A DNA stretch of 43,065 nt from Desulforamulus aeronauticus DSM 10349 (GCF_900142375.1 NZ_FRAR01000030.1:5017-48081); one strand, 5' to 3'; positions 21,752 through 29,940 are shown, numbered from the stretch's first letter. The notes: generated by a model not told the origin, from the sequence alone. Numbers and translations: made by a program.

Positions 21752-22444
21752 GTGTTTGTCTGGCTATTTCAGGGCAATCTGGGTGAGGGGAAAACACTTG
21801 GTGCCAGCGTACTGTCACACTATTTTGCATCCAGAGCAAAAAGACTAGGTGTTCCAGTTGACCTATACAGCAATTACGGTCTGCAGGACTCCAAAGAGCT
21901 TAAAAGCTACAAAGATTTTTTCAGAGTAGCCAAGTCTCCCAATAGCATCGTGGTGCTGGACGAAGCCCATGTAAATCTGGATAGTAGACTTTTTGGCAAG
22001 GGATCGAATATCTATATGACCCAGTTTTTTTTCTATTTAAGGAAATTATGCTGTAGCCTCTTCATGACCACTCCAAACATTCGTAATCTAGACAGCCGGA
22101 TGCGAATGCTTACCAATATTCTGGTAATTTGTAATAAATGGGGAGGCGGGTTTCGGTACCAGTTTTGGGATTTGCAAGGAGAGCGACTTCTACGAACAGC
22201 CTACATGCCCCGGCATGTTGCCAAGGAGATATTCAAGTGCAAAATCTACAATAGTCATGCGATCGTACGAAATGTAGAATTTCCGAACAACGAAAGGGCT
22301 TTCGATTCTTTCCTGGAAAAGGTTGTTCAAATTCGTTCGGAAACCTACGATGAAAAAAGGGAAATGGAAGATGAAATGATTTGTGAACTACTCGAAGAAA
22401 TGCCAGAGGTTTTAGAGTTAGAGAAAACGGTTGTAGCCATATGA
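21752..22444 (+). CDS. Zot/pI-type assembly ATPase
   Basis: A 230-residue P-loop ATPase of the Zot (zonula occludens toxin)/pI family, the hallmark of filamentous phages. Walker A is GNLGEGKT at residues 8-15 and Walker B is IVVLDEAH at 66-73; the R-rich SRMRMLTN segment follows as in the family. The enzyme drives extrusion of the virion through the membrane. At 230 residues it ends soon after the ATPase domain and lacks the usual membrane helix, so it may depend on another anchor. GTG start. Confidence 0.92.
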   Translation: MFVWLFQGNLGEGKTLGASVLSHYFASRAKRLGVPVDLYSNYGLQDSKELKSYKDFFRVAKSPNSIVVLDEAHVNLDSRLFGKGSNIYMTQFFFYLRKLCCSLFMTTPNIRNLDSRMRMLTNILVICNKWGGGFRYQFWDLQGERLLRTAYMPRHVAKEIFKCKIYNSHAIVRNVEFPNNERAFDSFLEKVVQIRSETYDEKREMEDEMICELLEEMPEVLELEKTVVAI

Positions 22445-22788
22445 AAAAGGTTAGCATGATGGTAATGTTATCCTTGGTATTGTTGCTAGTAGTAGGCTGT
22501 ACAGGTCACCATGAACCTCTAAAGACACCAAGCGCAACAACTGAGAGTCCTAGTAAAGGTTCCGAGGAAAAGACACAACAAAGGCCAGTTGTAATAGTCC
22601 CCACCCCTCTAGATAATCAATCAACACCTACACCCCCAAGGGACGTGGTGAAGGAAGCCCATGAGCGTTATATTCAGCAGCGAGAAGCGGATAAAAAAGC
22701 CCGACAAGAGTGGTGGGATTCAGTCCACCGGCAGCAGAAGGAAATTTTAGAGATGAAACAACAACACGAAAAAGATACTCGTCGTTAA
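22441..22788 (+). CDS. Lipoprotein at the right end of the element
   Basis: A 115-residue protein with a signal peptide ending in a lipobox (LVVGC, Cys20), a Ser/Thr/Pro-rich middle and a charged coiled-coil C-terminus. It overlaps the Zot gene by four bases (ATGA). Its last codons and stop lie in the 95-bp repeat, and the same codons are seen at bases 2-13. It could serve superinfection exclusion or the assembly site; neither is shown. Confidence 0.8.
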   Translation: MKKVSMMVMLSLVLLLVVGCTGHHEPLKTPSATTESPSKGSEEKTQQRPVVIVPTPLDNQSTPTPPRDVVKEAHERYIQQREADKKARQEWWDSVHRQQKEILEMKQQHEKDTRR

Positions 22789-22870
22789 GAAGGTGAGTAT
22801 CCTTTTTATGCACGTGTGTTACGTCCGCTTAGGTACTGTGGATATGGCACGGTACGCCCCGCCTCCACCA
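22776..22870. repeat. Right copy of 95-bp direct repeat (attR)
   Basis: Identical to 1-95. To the right the sequence leaves the phage at 22871 (TTTGTCG against ACATATC in the left copy), so the crossover lies at or before this point, most likely in the GCCTCCACCA end. Confidence 0.85.
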
Positions 22871-22878
22871 TTTGTCGA

Positions 22879-22912
22879 AAAGAAGTCTATTGCTGTTGCG
22901 GTGGGCTTCTTT
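22879..22912. terminator. Terminator just outside attR
   Basis: AAAGAAG (22879-22885) pairs with CTTCTTT (22906-22912) across a 20-base loop with a little extra pairing. It would stop readthrough from the phage lipoprotein gene. Confidence 0.5.
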
Positions 22913-23014
22913 CTATATTATATGGTAAAGTATAAATGTGGATTAATATTCTACGTATTAGTATGATATTGTGCAGTATTACAGATGTTTGAAGTTTTCA
23001 AAGGGGGGATGAAA

Positions 23015-23416
23015 GTGGAAAACAAAAATGTTGAATTGGCAATCGAATTTATTAAGGCAGTAAGTGAAGGAAAAATAGGAGAGGAACTTAATAATTTTTA
23101 TGATAAATCCGCAAATCAAATTGAGTATCCTAATTTATTAACAAAAAAGATTGTTGAGAGAAACCTGGATGCTATAAAGGATGCATCAATAAAAGGGCAG
23201 CAGGTTATTTCAATTCAAAACTACGAGATTATAAAAACATATTCTTGTGGAGATACAGTTGTTATTGAAGCGATTTGGACTGGTAGGCTAGCAATTCCAT
23301 TAGGAAAGCTGAAAACCGGTGATGAAATGAAGGCATATTTTGCGCAATTTTTTGAATTCAGAGATGGTAAAATTGTAAAGCAACGAAATTATGATTGCTT
23401 CGAAAACTTTTTTTAA
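23015..23416 (+). CDS. NTF2/SnoaL-like protein
   Basis: A 133-residue protein with a SnoaL/NTF2-like pattern: helical start (ELAIEFIKAVSEGKIGEELN), then strands such as TVVIEAIWTGRLA and the ending FFEFRDGKIVKQRNYDC, which is typical. These cone-shaped folds serve as small-molecule enzymes or binding proteins; no substrate can be named. GTG at 23015 has AAGGGGGG at six bases; an upstream ATG at 22985 lacks a site. The gene lies between attR and the relic of another element. Confidence 0.75.
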   Translation: MENKNVELAIEFIKAVSEGKIGEELNNFYDKSANQIEYPNLLTKKIVERNLDAIKDASIKGQQVISIQNYEIIKTYSCGDTVVIEAIWTGRLAIPLGKLKTGDEMKAYFAQFFEFRDGKIVKQRNYDCFENFF

Positions 23417-23502
23417 TAATTTCGATAATCTTGTAATTTGGTATTGCGCATTTTTATATAATACGAATTAGCTATGGCATCTTTTTTGACCTAACTTTCC
23501 AT

Positions 23503-23598
23503 ACATATCCACAGTATATGAAGCGTAAGTAAATAGTAATAGCTCCTTATCCACAATTCCTTTCTCAAGGTAATTGTGGATAATTTCTTTATAGATAT
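23503..23598 (-). pseudogene. Relic of a serine recombinase 3' end
   Basis: The stretch aligns base for base, with substitutions, to 96-193 of the element (shared blocks ACATATCCACAGTA, CTTATCCAC, AATTGTGGATAA). Homology begins exactly at the element base where the direct repeat ends, as expected for an old attL-type junction. Confidence 0.75.
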
Positions 23599-23600
23599 AA

Positions 23601-23656
23601 CATCATTCAAGCCATAATCGACTCAATAAAAAACATGGGGCTTACTCAAAAGTAGC
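23601..23656 (+). pseudogene. Relic of a HigA-like antitoxin gene
   Basis: CATCATTCAAGCCATAAT and ACATGGGGCTTACTCAAAAG match 2165-2219 of the HigA-like gene with few changes, then a stop (TAG) interrupts the frame. It directly adjoins the recombinase relic, so about 2 kb between them has been deleted. Confidence 0.75.
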
Positions 23657-23759
23657 CTACCTAAAAGTATTTTAACGGAATCGTCAGTTTTGATGGTTGC
23701 TTTGCGGTACGGGTTAAAAAAGGAAAGCGCCATAAATATTAATGAGGACAGTAATAAAC

Positions 23760-23801
23760 GAGGCTACCCAGTACTACTCCAAGGATGTACTGAGTGGCCT
23801 C
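23760..23801. terminator. Long-stem hairpin, probable terminator
   Basis: GAGGCTACCCAGTAC (23760-23774) pairs with GTACTGAGTGGCCTC (23787-23801) with two mismatches, followed by TTAATTTG. Confidence 0.55.
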
Positions 23802-24020
23802 TTAATTTGTAAATGCAGCGCTTTTACTGGCGCATTACTCCCAAGAACATTTGCCACCATGCTCCTTCTATTCCGGAGGACAAAATGTTGGATATTTTTG
23901 AATTTGATTCACAGGCAGTAAAGGCGAACTTGAAATGTATCCGGGTTTTCTCCGACGGAAGCCTGATGCCTGAGGTGGCCTAACAGGAATACGTGGAAAT
24001 GGTTCTATAAGAATGTCGAA
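23802..24020. other. Intergenic stretch with a possible gene fragment
   Basis: A 32-codon frame (23885-23983) follows a CCGGAGGAC ribosome-like site and starts MLDIFEFDSQAVKANLKCIR. It looks like the start of a lost gene; I see no family and no other feature here. Confidence 0.3.
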
Positions 24021-24028
24021 ATGTTTGT

Positions 24029-24034
24029 TATAAT
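24029..24034 (+). promoter_or_regulatory. -10 element upstream of the GGDEF-EAL gene
   Basis: TATAAT in the context TTGTTATAATG, with no clear -35. The predicted start falls at the edge of the inverted repeat at 24040-24074. Confidence 0.45.
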
Positions 24035-24039
24035 GAACT

Positions 24040-24074
24040 TATCCAAAATATGGGGACTTCCCATATTTTGGATA
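24040..24074. repeat. Perfect 15-bp inverted repeat in the leader of the GGDEF-EAL gene
   Basis: TATCCAAAATATGGG (24040-24054) and CCCATATTTTGGATA (24060-24074) are exact reverse complements around GACTT. No T-tract follows. Likely a protein-binding operator or an mRNA-stabilising 5' hairpin. Confidence 0.6.
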
Positions 24075-24132
24075 AACCTCGTTTTGTCCAGGACTTTAAA
24101 TATAGATAGGGATTTAGACGGAGGCCACAAGG

Positions 24133-26475
24133 ATGGAAAATGTATCGAAGAAACAAATACGGGCTTGGGTTGTGGTTCTGGCCGTTTATTCTTTGCTGAT
24201 TGTACTTTTCCCGTTAGTATTTTCCCAAAGCATCACATCGGATTTTAAGCGGCATATGGCACAGCAAAGACAGAACTCTGTTAGTAGAATGGTTCACCTG
24301 AGCTACAACGCCGTCGAACCCTTGGTTAACCAATTGAAAAAGGGTGAAGTGAGCCGCGAAGAAGCCAGAAGGAAGATCAGCGATCTTGTCAGGGAAATGA
24401 CCTACGAGGATGAATTCGGTCCCAATTATATTTTTATGAGTACCTACGACGGGTCTATGCTGGTTCAGCCTTACGAGCAGGAAAAGGAAGGCACCAATCA
24501 ATGGCTGCTTCGGGACGCGAGCGGCAGATATATAATACAGGAGCTGGTGCATGCCGCAAAAGCAAAGCCAGAGGGTTCCTTCGTGACCTATGCTTATTAT
24601 CTGCCGGACCGGTCGGCTGCGGAAGAAAAGCTCTCTTTTGTCATGGGGATACCGGAAATTGAGGCCTACATAGGTACCGGCATGTATGTTGAAAGTACTT
24701 ACAGGATGCTCGAAGCAATTCTCCAGAAACAAAGCAGTGGTTATCTAGCCATGACAGTTTTTATTCTGGCGTCATTACTGTTCTATGTGTGGATGCTCCT
24801 GAAGAGCAACCAACGCCTGCAAAGGGAGATTCAGGAACGCATCTACGCGGAGAAAAATTTGTGGACCATTTTTAACACTATCCACGACGCCATTATAATT
24901 CACGACGAGACCGGTAGGTTTCTGCATATAAACAAGCAGGCAGGCATTATGTATGGGCTGAGCCGCGAGGATATGCTAAATTACAGGGTAGCAGACATAT
25001 CAGCGGATCCGGCTATGGCAAAGCAGTGGCGTGAAAAAGTGAATGAACAAATTGCAGACCAGGGCTTCATCATTTTTGAGTGGAAATCGGTGAGGCCGCT
25101 GGAAGAAACGACTTTGGACGTAGAGGTTGCGCTCCGAAAAACCCAATGGTCCGGCAGGAACGTCTATGTAGCAGCCGTGCGGGATATTACGGAGCGGAAG
25201 CAGTACATGGAAAAGATTCATCACCTTGCTTATTTTGACAGCCTAACGAACCTTCCTAACAGAGCTTACATTATGAAAGAATTGCAGGAAAGGTTGGATC
25301 AATGCACCATCGGCTCCGTCTTCTTCATCGATGTGGATAATTTCAAGGTCATCAACGATACCCATGGACATTCCTTTGGGGATCGGATGCTGGTTGAGAT
25401 TGCCGGGCGGTTGAGTACGCTGTCTTCTCTGCACCTGACCTTATCAAGGCTGGGCGGCGATGAATTTCTAGTCCTTTCCGCCAAGACCGAAGAAGCGGAG
25501 GTTCTGGAACTGGGGGATCAAATCCTTGCATTGTTCAAGGAGGCTATCAGCATCGAAAATGTCAGTTTCTATATTACCTGTAGCATAGGAGTCGCCGTTT
25601 ACCCTCGGGACGGCAGGACGGTGGAGGAGCTCCTGAAGCACGCCGATCTGGCAATGTATAAGGCGAAAAGTCGGGGCAGAGATAAATATGTTCTATATGA
25701 CAGCAGCATGGTAACCGAGCTAGCCCAGCGGACAAATTTGGAGAAGCGCTTGCGGGAGGCTTACAGAAACAGCGAGTTCATATTGCACTATCAACCTCAA
25801 ATCGCCGCAGAAAGCGGCCGAATTGTAGGCATTGAGGCACTGATCCGCTGGAACAGTACGTCCTATGGGCTTATTTTTCCGGGTGAATTTATTACTGTGG
25901 CAGAGGAAATGGGCCTGATCAATGAAATTGGTAAATGGGTCATAGAGAGCAGCTTTGCCTTTGCTCAGAGTTTGATGGATAAGGGGATATGCGTTTCCTG
26001 CAACGTATCTTCGATGCAGTTGAAGCAAAGTAGCTTTGTGGAGGATGTTATTGAGGCCTTTGATCGGTTTGGCCTCAGAAAAGGCAGCGTGGCGTTGGAA
26101 ATCACAGAATCCTGCCTGGTGGAGTCTTTCGGCGATACCTATGCGAAGCTAGCAGAATTGAGAGCCCACGGCATCATGATTTATCTAGATGATTTCGGTA
26201 CGGGCTATTCCTCACTCAACTATATGAAAAATCTGCCCATCGATGTGTTGAAGATCGACAAGTCTTTCATCGATAACATTACTGCAGATGGGGTCGAAGG
26301 GCGGATCGTGAAAACAATCGTATCCCTGGCCCGGGAAATCGGGCTGAAGGTTATCGCCGAAGGCGTGGAAGCAAAGGAACAGCAGACCTATCTGACCGCC
26401 TGCGGTTGCAATGCCATCCAAGGATATCTTTTTAGCAGGCCGGTGCCGGAGGCAGAAATCCGAGATTTGATATAA
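24133..26475 (+). CDS. Cache-PAS-GGDEF-EAL cyclic-di-GMP enzyme
   Basis: A 780-residue membrane sensor. N-terminal helix (about 11-32), extracytoplasmic single Cache domain (about 40-195; FGPNYIFMSTYDG and MYVESTYRM), second helix (204-223), PAS domain (about 243-355), GGDEF domain with intact GGDEF at 441-445 and no RxxD inhibitory site ahead of it, and EAL domain with EAL at 568-570, EITES and DDFGTGYSSL. Both catalytic motifs are intact, so it could make and degrade c-di-GMP, often with one activity dominating. ATG follows GACGGAGG. It is chromosomal, and appears richer in G+C than the phage genes. A perfect inverted repeat lies in its leader. Confidence 0.95.
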   Translation: MENVSKKQIRAWVVVLAVYSLLIVLFPLVFSQSITSDFKRHMAQQRQNSVSRMVHLSYNAVEPLVNQLKKGEVSREEARRKISDLVREMTYEDEFGPNYIFMSTYDGSMLVQPYEQEKEGTNQWLLRDASGRYIIQELVHAAKAKPEGSFVTYAYYLPDRSAAEEKLSFVMGIPEIEAYIGTGMYVESTYRMLEAILQKQSSGYLAMTVFILASLLFYVWMLLKSNQRLQREIQERIYAEKNLWTIFNTIHDAIIIHDETGRFLHINKQAGIMYGLSREDMLNYRVADISADPAMAKQWREKVNEQIADQGFIIFEWKSVRPLEETTLDVEVALRKTQWSGRNVYVAAVRDITERKQYMEKIHHLAYFDSLTNLPNRAYIMKELQERLDQCTIGSVFFIDVDNFKVINDTHGHSFGDRMLVEIAGRLSTLSSLHLTLSRLGGDEFLVLSAKTEEAEVLELGDQILALFKEAISIENVSFYITCSIGVAVYPRDGRTVEELLKHADLAMYKAKSRGRDKYVLYDSSMVTELAQRTNLEKRLREAYRNSEFILHYQPQIAAESGRIVGIEALIRWNSTSYGLIFPGEFITVAEEMGLINEIGKWVIESSFAFAQSLMDKGICVSCNVSSMQLKQSSFVEDVIEAFDRFGLRKGSVALEITESCLVESFGDTYAKLAELRAHGIMIYLDDFGTGYSSLNYMKNLPIDVLKIDKSFIDNITADGVEGRIVKTIVSLAREIGLKVIAEGVEAKEQQTYLTACGCNAIQGYLFSRPVPEAEIRDLI

Positions 26476-26591
26476 CCGGGCAAGAGTGGGAAAACGGCCC
26501 TGTCACGGAGTGAGGAATTCAATTTTCTTCCCGACATGGTAAGCCAATTATTCTTTGGCTTACGTCCGGTTTTCTTGTACAAAAAGTTCGT

Positions 26592-26623
26592 CCCGTCCGA
26601 AAACGGAGGGAGCGGGCTTTTTT
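26592..26623 (+). terminator. Terminator after the GGDEF-EAL gene
   Basis: CCCG (26592-26595) and CGGG (26613-26616) enclose TCCG/CGGA, followed by a T-run. A second hairpin GTAAGCCAA/TTGGCTTAC lies just before (26539-26563). Confidence 0.7.
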
Positions 26624-26692
26624 GTGGGATTTTAGGGCACAACCGTCAGATAATTCCCATAAAATAACAAAAGTAAAAAAGAAGGTGATTTT

Positions 26693-28021
26693 ATGGGATA
26701 TGAAGGGCTAACGGGCAAAGTGATAACACCCTTTAATCCTGAATATGAAAAGGCCAGACAGGAGTATAACAAAGCGATAGATGAATTTCCGATAGCGATT
26801 GTATACTGCTATACTTCTCAAGATGTGGCGAACGCAATACATTGGTCAAGAAAAAACTGTATAGTACCACGTATCCGTTCCGGGGGACATAATTACGAAG
26901 GATATTCAACCGGTACTGGTAAATTGGTAATTGACACTACACTTATGAATGGTATAAAAGTGGATACTGAGCAGGATATAGTAAAGGTTCAGGCCGGAAC
27001 AAGACTAAAAGATTTATACGAAACCCTTTATGAATTTGGCTATGCGTTCCCAGGAGGAACTTGTCCCACTGTAGCCATATCGGGATTGGTTTTAGGAGGC
27101 GGGATAGGCTTATCTATGCGTTATCTAGGACTTACGGCAGATAGTTTAATAGAAGCAAAAATGGTAGATGCTGATGGCAACCAGTTACTAGTAAACCAGT
27201 GCCATAACCCGGACCTATTCTGGGCGTTAAGGGGAGCGGGCGGAGGCAACTTTGGCGTTGTAACCTCCTATAAATTTAAATTGAAAAAGAAGGTAGATAA
27301 AATAACGCTCATTCAACTGGCGTGGAATAACAATAAGCCGGCCAGATTTGAATTTTTAAGAAGATGGCAGGATTGGCTGGTAAATTTAGATAGAAGGATA
27401 AGTGCATTTGGCCGGATTTATAAACAAGGTGCTTCGGTAAACGCCTTCTTTTATGGGAAACCCGAAGAGGCTAGAGAAATACTAGAACCCCTATTGAGTA
27501 TACCCGGATTAACCCTGAGGAATATTGAATACATTGATTTTATAGAGGCCGTTACGATCATCGGACGAGCATATGAACGCACCGCCTTTCAAGCTACAGG
27601 AAGATTTGTGGAGCATCATTTTTCCAAGGGTGAGCTAAAGGAGCTGATCAATATAATGGATGAAGCTCCTACTAATCATGATTCATATATCTCGGTGTAT
27701 TCATTAGGTGGAGCGGTTAGGGATTTGGAACAGAGTAGTACAACTTTTTTCTACAGATCTGCGAATTACATTATGGCCATTACATCGGACTGGGAAAATG
27801 AAGAAGAGGCTTCGATTCACAAAGCATGGGTAGCCAAAGGGTTTAAATATATAAAAAGTATAACCACAGGCTCGTATGTAAATTTTCCGTATAATAGGTT
27901 AACTAACTATGAAGTAGCTTATTATGGTGACTATGCTGCAAGGTTGGCGTGTGTTAAGAAAAAATATGACCCCTGTAATGTATTCAGTTTTCCACAGAGT
28001 ATTAAACCTGGCTGCTGTTGA
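26693..28021 (+). CDS. Berberine-bridge-type FAD-linked oxidase
   Basis: A 442-residue FAD-binding_4 oxidase with C-terminal BBE motif (YDPCNVFSFPQSI). The two residues that attach FAD covalently in bicovalent members are present: His66 in RSGGHNYEG and Cys124 in GGTCPTV. GGGIGLSMRYLGLTAD and WALRGAGGGNFGVVTSY complete the FAD site. Such enzymes oxidise alcohols, sugars or alkaloid-like substrates with O2; the substrate here is unknown. No signal peptide. AAGAAGGTGATTTT precedes the ATG. Single-gene unit with its own terminator. Confidence 0.92.
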   Translation: MGYEGLTGKVITPFNPEYEKARQEYNKAIDEFPIAIVYCYTSQDVANAIHWSRKNCIVPRIRSGGHNYEGYSTGTGKLVIDTTLMNGIKVDTEQDIVKVQAGTRLKDLYETLYEFGYAFPGGTCPTVAISGLVLGGGIGLSMRYLGLTADSLIEAKMVDADGNQLLVNQCHNPDLFWALRGAGGGNFGVVTSYKFKLKKKVDKITLIQLAWNNNKPARFEFLRRWQDWLVNLDRRISAFGRIYKQGASVNAFFYGKPEEAREILEPLLSIPGLTLRNIEYIDFIEAVTIIGRAYERTAFQATGRFVEHHFSKGELKELINIMDEAPTNHDSYISVYSLGGAVRDLEQSSTTFFYRSANYIMAITSDWENEEEASIHKAWVAKGFKYIKSITTGSYVNFPYNRLTNYEVAYYGDYAARLACVKKKYDPCNVFSFPQSIKPGCC

Positions 28022-28037
28022 TCCGTACCTGCATAAA

Positions 28038-28082
28038 CTAAGCCTCCGCCGGTAGCTAAAGACTGGCGGAGGCTTAGCTTTT
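28038..28082. terminator. Bidirectional terminator
   Basis: CTAAGCCTCCGCC (28038-28050) and GGCGGAGGCTTAG (28065-28077) form a perfect 13-bp stem followed by CTTTTCT. It is shared by the oxidase gene and the leftward repressor gene. Confidence 0.88.
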
Positions 28083-28097
28083 CTAATCTGTTCATGT

Positions 28098-28760
28098 TTA
28101 TAATTCAAAATCGCGAATTAACTTTGTGACAGTTCCTAGAATCTCTACCTCATGAGGGCTAAGGTTTTTATATTTTGGATCAATGGGTTCAAGAACGACA
28201 TAATTATTTTTCAAATAAAATCTTTTACAGACCAGGTCAGAGCCTATTTTGGCTAAAATGGTTTGGCCAATTTTAGGGTTCGCTTCTGAGCGAATAAAAA
28301 TTAAATCTCCCGGTTGCATACCAATGTCGGACATGGAGTTGTTGTCAATTTTTACTCCATAAGATTCTCCATTAAAGACAGCCAACGGCATGGGATAGAA
28401 TATTTCAAATTCGTGTGTCTCTACACTTTTTAATGTTTGTAGCAGCTTTGCATCAATAATCGGTATTTCTTTAATCTTGGTTATTTCATGATATTCCTTT
28501 TGCAAAAGTTTAAAGGTATCAAGCTTCTTTACTTTTGCATATAGTTGATCATTCTCTTCAAAAAAGGACGATATTGGTAAATCGGCATAGGTAGCAATTA
28601 CCTCGAGCATTTTATAAGATGGCTTTCTTTGGTCTGTAACATATTTATGTAAACTGGATGGACTAATCTCATATCCTGTTTTTTCCTCAATTCTCTTCGA
28701 GAAATCCACATAACTTAGGCCTTGTCTTATCTGGTCAATTTTTTTACCAATACTATTCAT
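28098..28760 (-). CDS. S24/LexA-like repressor of the tail locus
   Basis: A 220-residue protein with an N-terminal HTH domain (about 5-65; SSLHKYVTDQRKPSYKMLEV) and a C-terminal S24 peptidase domain (about 120-215). The catalytic pair is Ser142 in NNSMSDIGMQPGD and Lys179 in VCKRFYL, at the LexA-like distance. Such repressors cleave themselves when RecA is activated, which would switch on the tail genes after DNA damage. It is transcribed away from the tail operon, with GTAC-type palindromes in the intergenic region. Its 3' end shares a terminator with the oxidase gene. Confidence 0.9.
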   Translation of the reverse strand: MNSIGKKIDQIRQGLSYVDFSKRIEEKTGYEISPSSLHKYVTDQRKPSYKMLEVIATYADLPISSFFEENDQLYAKVKKLDTFKLLQKEYHEITKIKEIPIIDAKLLQTLKSVETHEFEIFYPMPLAVFNGESYGVKIDNNSMSDIGMQPGDLIFIRSEANPKIGQTILAKIGSDLVCKRFYLKNNYVVLEPIDPKYKNLSPHEVEILGTVTKLIRDFEL

Positions 28761-28842
28761 TCTTTTCCCTCACTTTAAAAACATGTAATTTCCAAAGAAA
28801 TGGAGATATAAATTAGATTTTTGCTAAAATGCAGGCAAATAT

Positions 28843-28914
28843 GTACCTTGTGTACACGTGTACTTATAGTATATAGTTTAAGCACAGACAAGGCAATTGA
28901 GTACATTTTAGTAC
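28843..28914. promoter_or_regulatory. GTAC-type palindromes, probable repressor operators
   Basis: GTACACGTGTAC (28852-28863) is a perfect palindrome that overlaps GTACCTTGTGTAC (28843-28855); GTACATTTTAGTAC (28901-28914) is a third site. They lie in the 393-base region between the repressor and the late-regulator gene, around AT-rich promoter-like sequence (TTATAGTATATAG). The rest of this region (28915-29153) shows no gene. Confidence 0.55.
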
Positions 28915-29153
28915 ATATTTTTTGTCTCAAACCTAGAATAAGACTATTTGGCCAGGACAGAAAACCGTAATGGTTACCTTAAGTAGATATGACTTCTGAA
29001 AATAATAAGAATTGCCACCCGTAATATATACTTTAGGTCCACAAATGTCAATAAGTAAAAGAGAAAAATAGAAGGAGAGTGGTTTTAAATTTATCGGTTA
29101 GAATGGGAGAACATTGTTTCAATAGAAAGAGAGATTGTAAGGAGGTAATTTTT

Positions 29154-29678
29154 TTGGCAAAGCATCCTTTCTTTGAAAAAGTAGAGACTTTACTAAAGGA
29201 TTATAACTCGATGTGGGCGAGGGTGAAAAACCTAGAGATTGACATTGAACAGCTAAATGCACCCATTTTAAGAGAGACGCCGGAGGAAACCATCGAAGCG
29301 CTATACTTTGCGAGATCCTTAGAAAATAGATCATATTCATTTGGCGTAGTAAGTGATCGTACGTCCAATGTGGCAGTAACTTACAGACAGGATAACGAGG
29401 GAATTAACTATGATTTTGCATCATTAAGAGCCCAAGATAAAATGATGGCAGAGGCAGAACGAGATAATCTGGTCAGGGTATTAAAAAAGATAGATAATGC
29501 AATCGCTTCGTTAACAGAAAAAGAACAACAGATTATTAAGAGCTTTTATATTCAGAATCTTAAGTGGTTTGAAGTAGCAGAATTAGTTATGTATGAAGAA
29601 CGACATTGTAAACGGGTTAGGGATAAAGCACTTAATTACATGGCTAAAATTATTTTAGGGTTTAAAGATACTGCCTAA
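29154..29678 (+). CDS. ArpU/sigma-region-4-like late transcription regulator
   Basis: A 174-residue protein, helical throughout, with a C-terminal sigma-70 region-4-like HTH (LTEKEQQIIKSFYIQNLKWF then EVAELVMYEERHCKRVRD), as in ArpU-type phage regulators. The TTG at 29154 follows AAGGAGGT; the frame is open further upstream to 29079 but without a ribosome site. By position and family it should activate the tail operon downstream. Confidence 0.75.
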   Translation: MAKHPFFEKVETLLKDYNSMWARVKNLEIDIEQLNAPILRETPEETIEALYFARSLENRSYSFGVVSDRTSNVAVTYRQDNEGINYDFASLRAQDKMMAEAERDNLVRVLKKIDNAIASLTEKEQQIIKSFYIQNLKWFEVAELVMYEERHCKRVRDKALNYMAKIILGFKDTA

Positions 29679-29707
29679 GAAAATTTAATCTAGTTTTAAA
29701 AACTAAG

Positions 29708-29729
29708 ACCGCCAGGAGAGGCGGTTTTT
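29708..29729 (+). terminator. Terminator after the regulator gene
   Basis: ACCGCC (29708-29713) and GGCGGT (29720-29725) followed by T5. A near-identical hairpin recurs at 29816. Confidence 0.8.
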
Positions 29730-29791
29730 AATTTCAAAACCACAGCCCCCAAATGTCCCTTTCCTGTCCTGTTAATGTAGTAGGAAAAAAA

Positions 29792-29797
29792 TATAAT
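29792..29797 (+). promoter_or_regulatory. Possible late promoter -10
   Basis: TATAAT between two terminator hairpins; the -35 region at normal spacing (CTGTTA) is weak, consistent with activation by the upstream regulator. Confidence 0.4.
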
Positions 29798-29815
29798 GGT
29801 ATTAGAGAAAGAATG

Positions 29816-29840
29816 AACCGCCCTAACAAGTGGCGGTTTT
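29816..29840 (+). terminator. Second ACCGCC/GGCGGT hairpin before the tail genes
   Basis: AACCGCC (29816-29822) and GGCGGTT (29832-29838) followed by TTGTTATT. If transcription starts at 29792-29797, this hairpin would be in the leader and could act as an attenuator. Confidence 0.65.
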
Positions 29841-29940
29841 GTTATTTATGTTCTAGAAGAAGGGGCTTCTGAAAATATAAATAACATCCATTATTTAGTC
29901 AAAGAATGGAAGAAGCAAATCAAATAAAGGAGGTGATCTA

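Larger units (their letters stand above)
1..22870. mobile_element. Integrated filamentous phage (inovirus) with serine recombinase
   Basis: The segment is bounded by a 95-bp perfect direct repeat and carries the hallmark set of an inovirus: a Rep_trans/RstA-like initiator, an SSB, a run of tiny single-helix membrane proteins, secreted adhesion-type proteins with C-terminal membrane anchors, and a Zot/pI-type ATPase. Integration is by a large serine recombinase rather than by XerCD. All genes are rightward except the recombinase, the Mrr-like nuclease and the repressor. There is no secretin (pIV), which fits a host with a single membrane; a lytic transglycosylase may open the wall instead. Gene order and the ATPase motifs make the phage assignment strong; the name of the host and the exact att core are inferred. 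Confidence 0.9.

Noticed and set aside
24021-24248. 75-codon frame before the GGDEF-EAL gene
   Set aside because: It runs through the perfect inverted repeat and overlaps the real gene in another frame.
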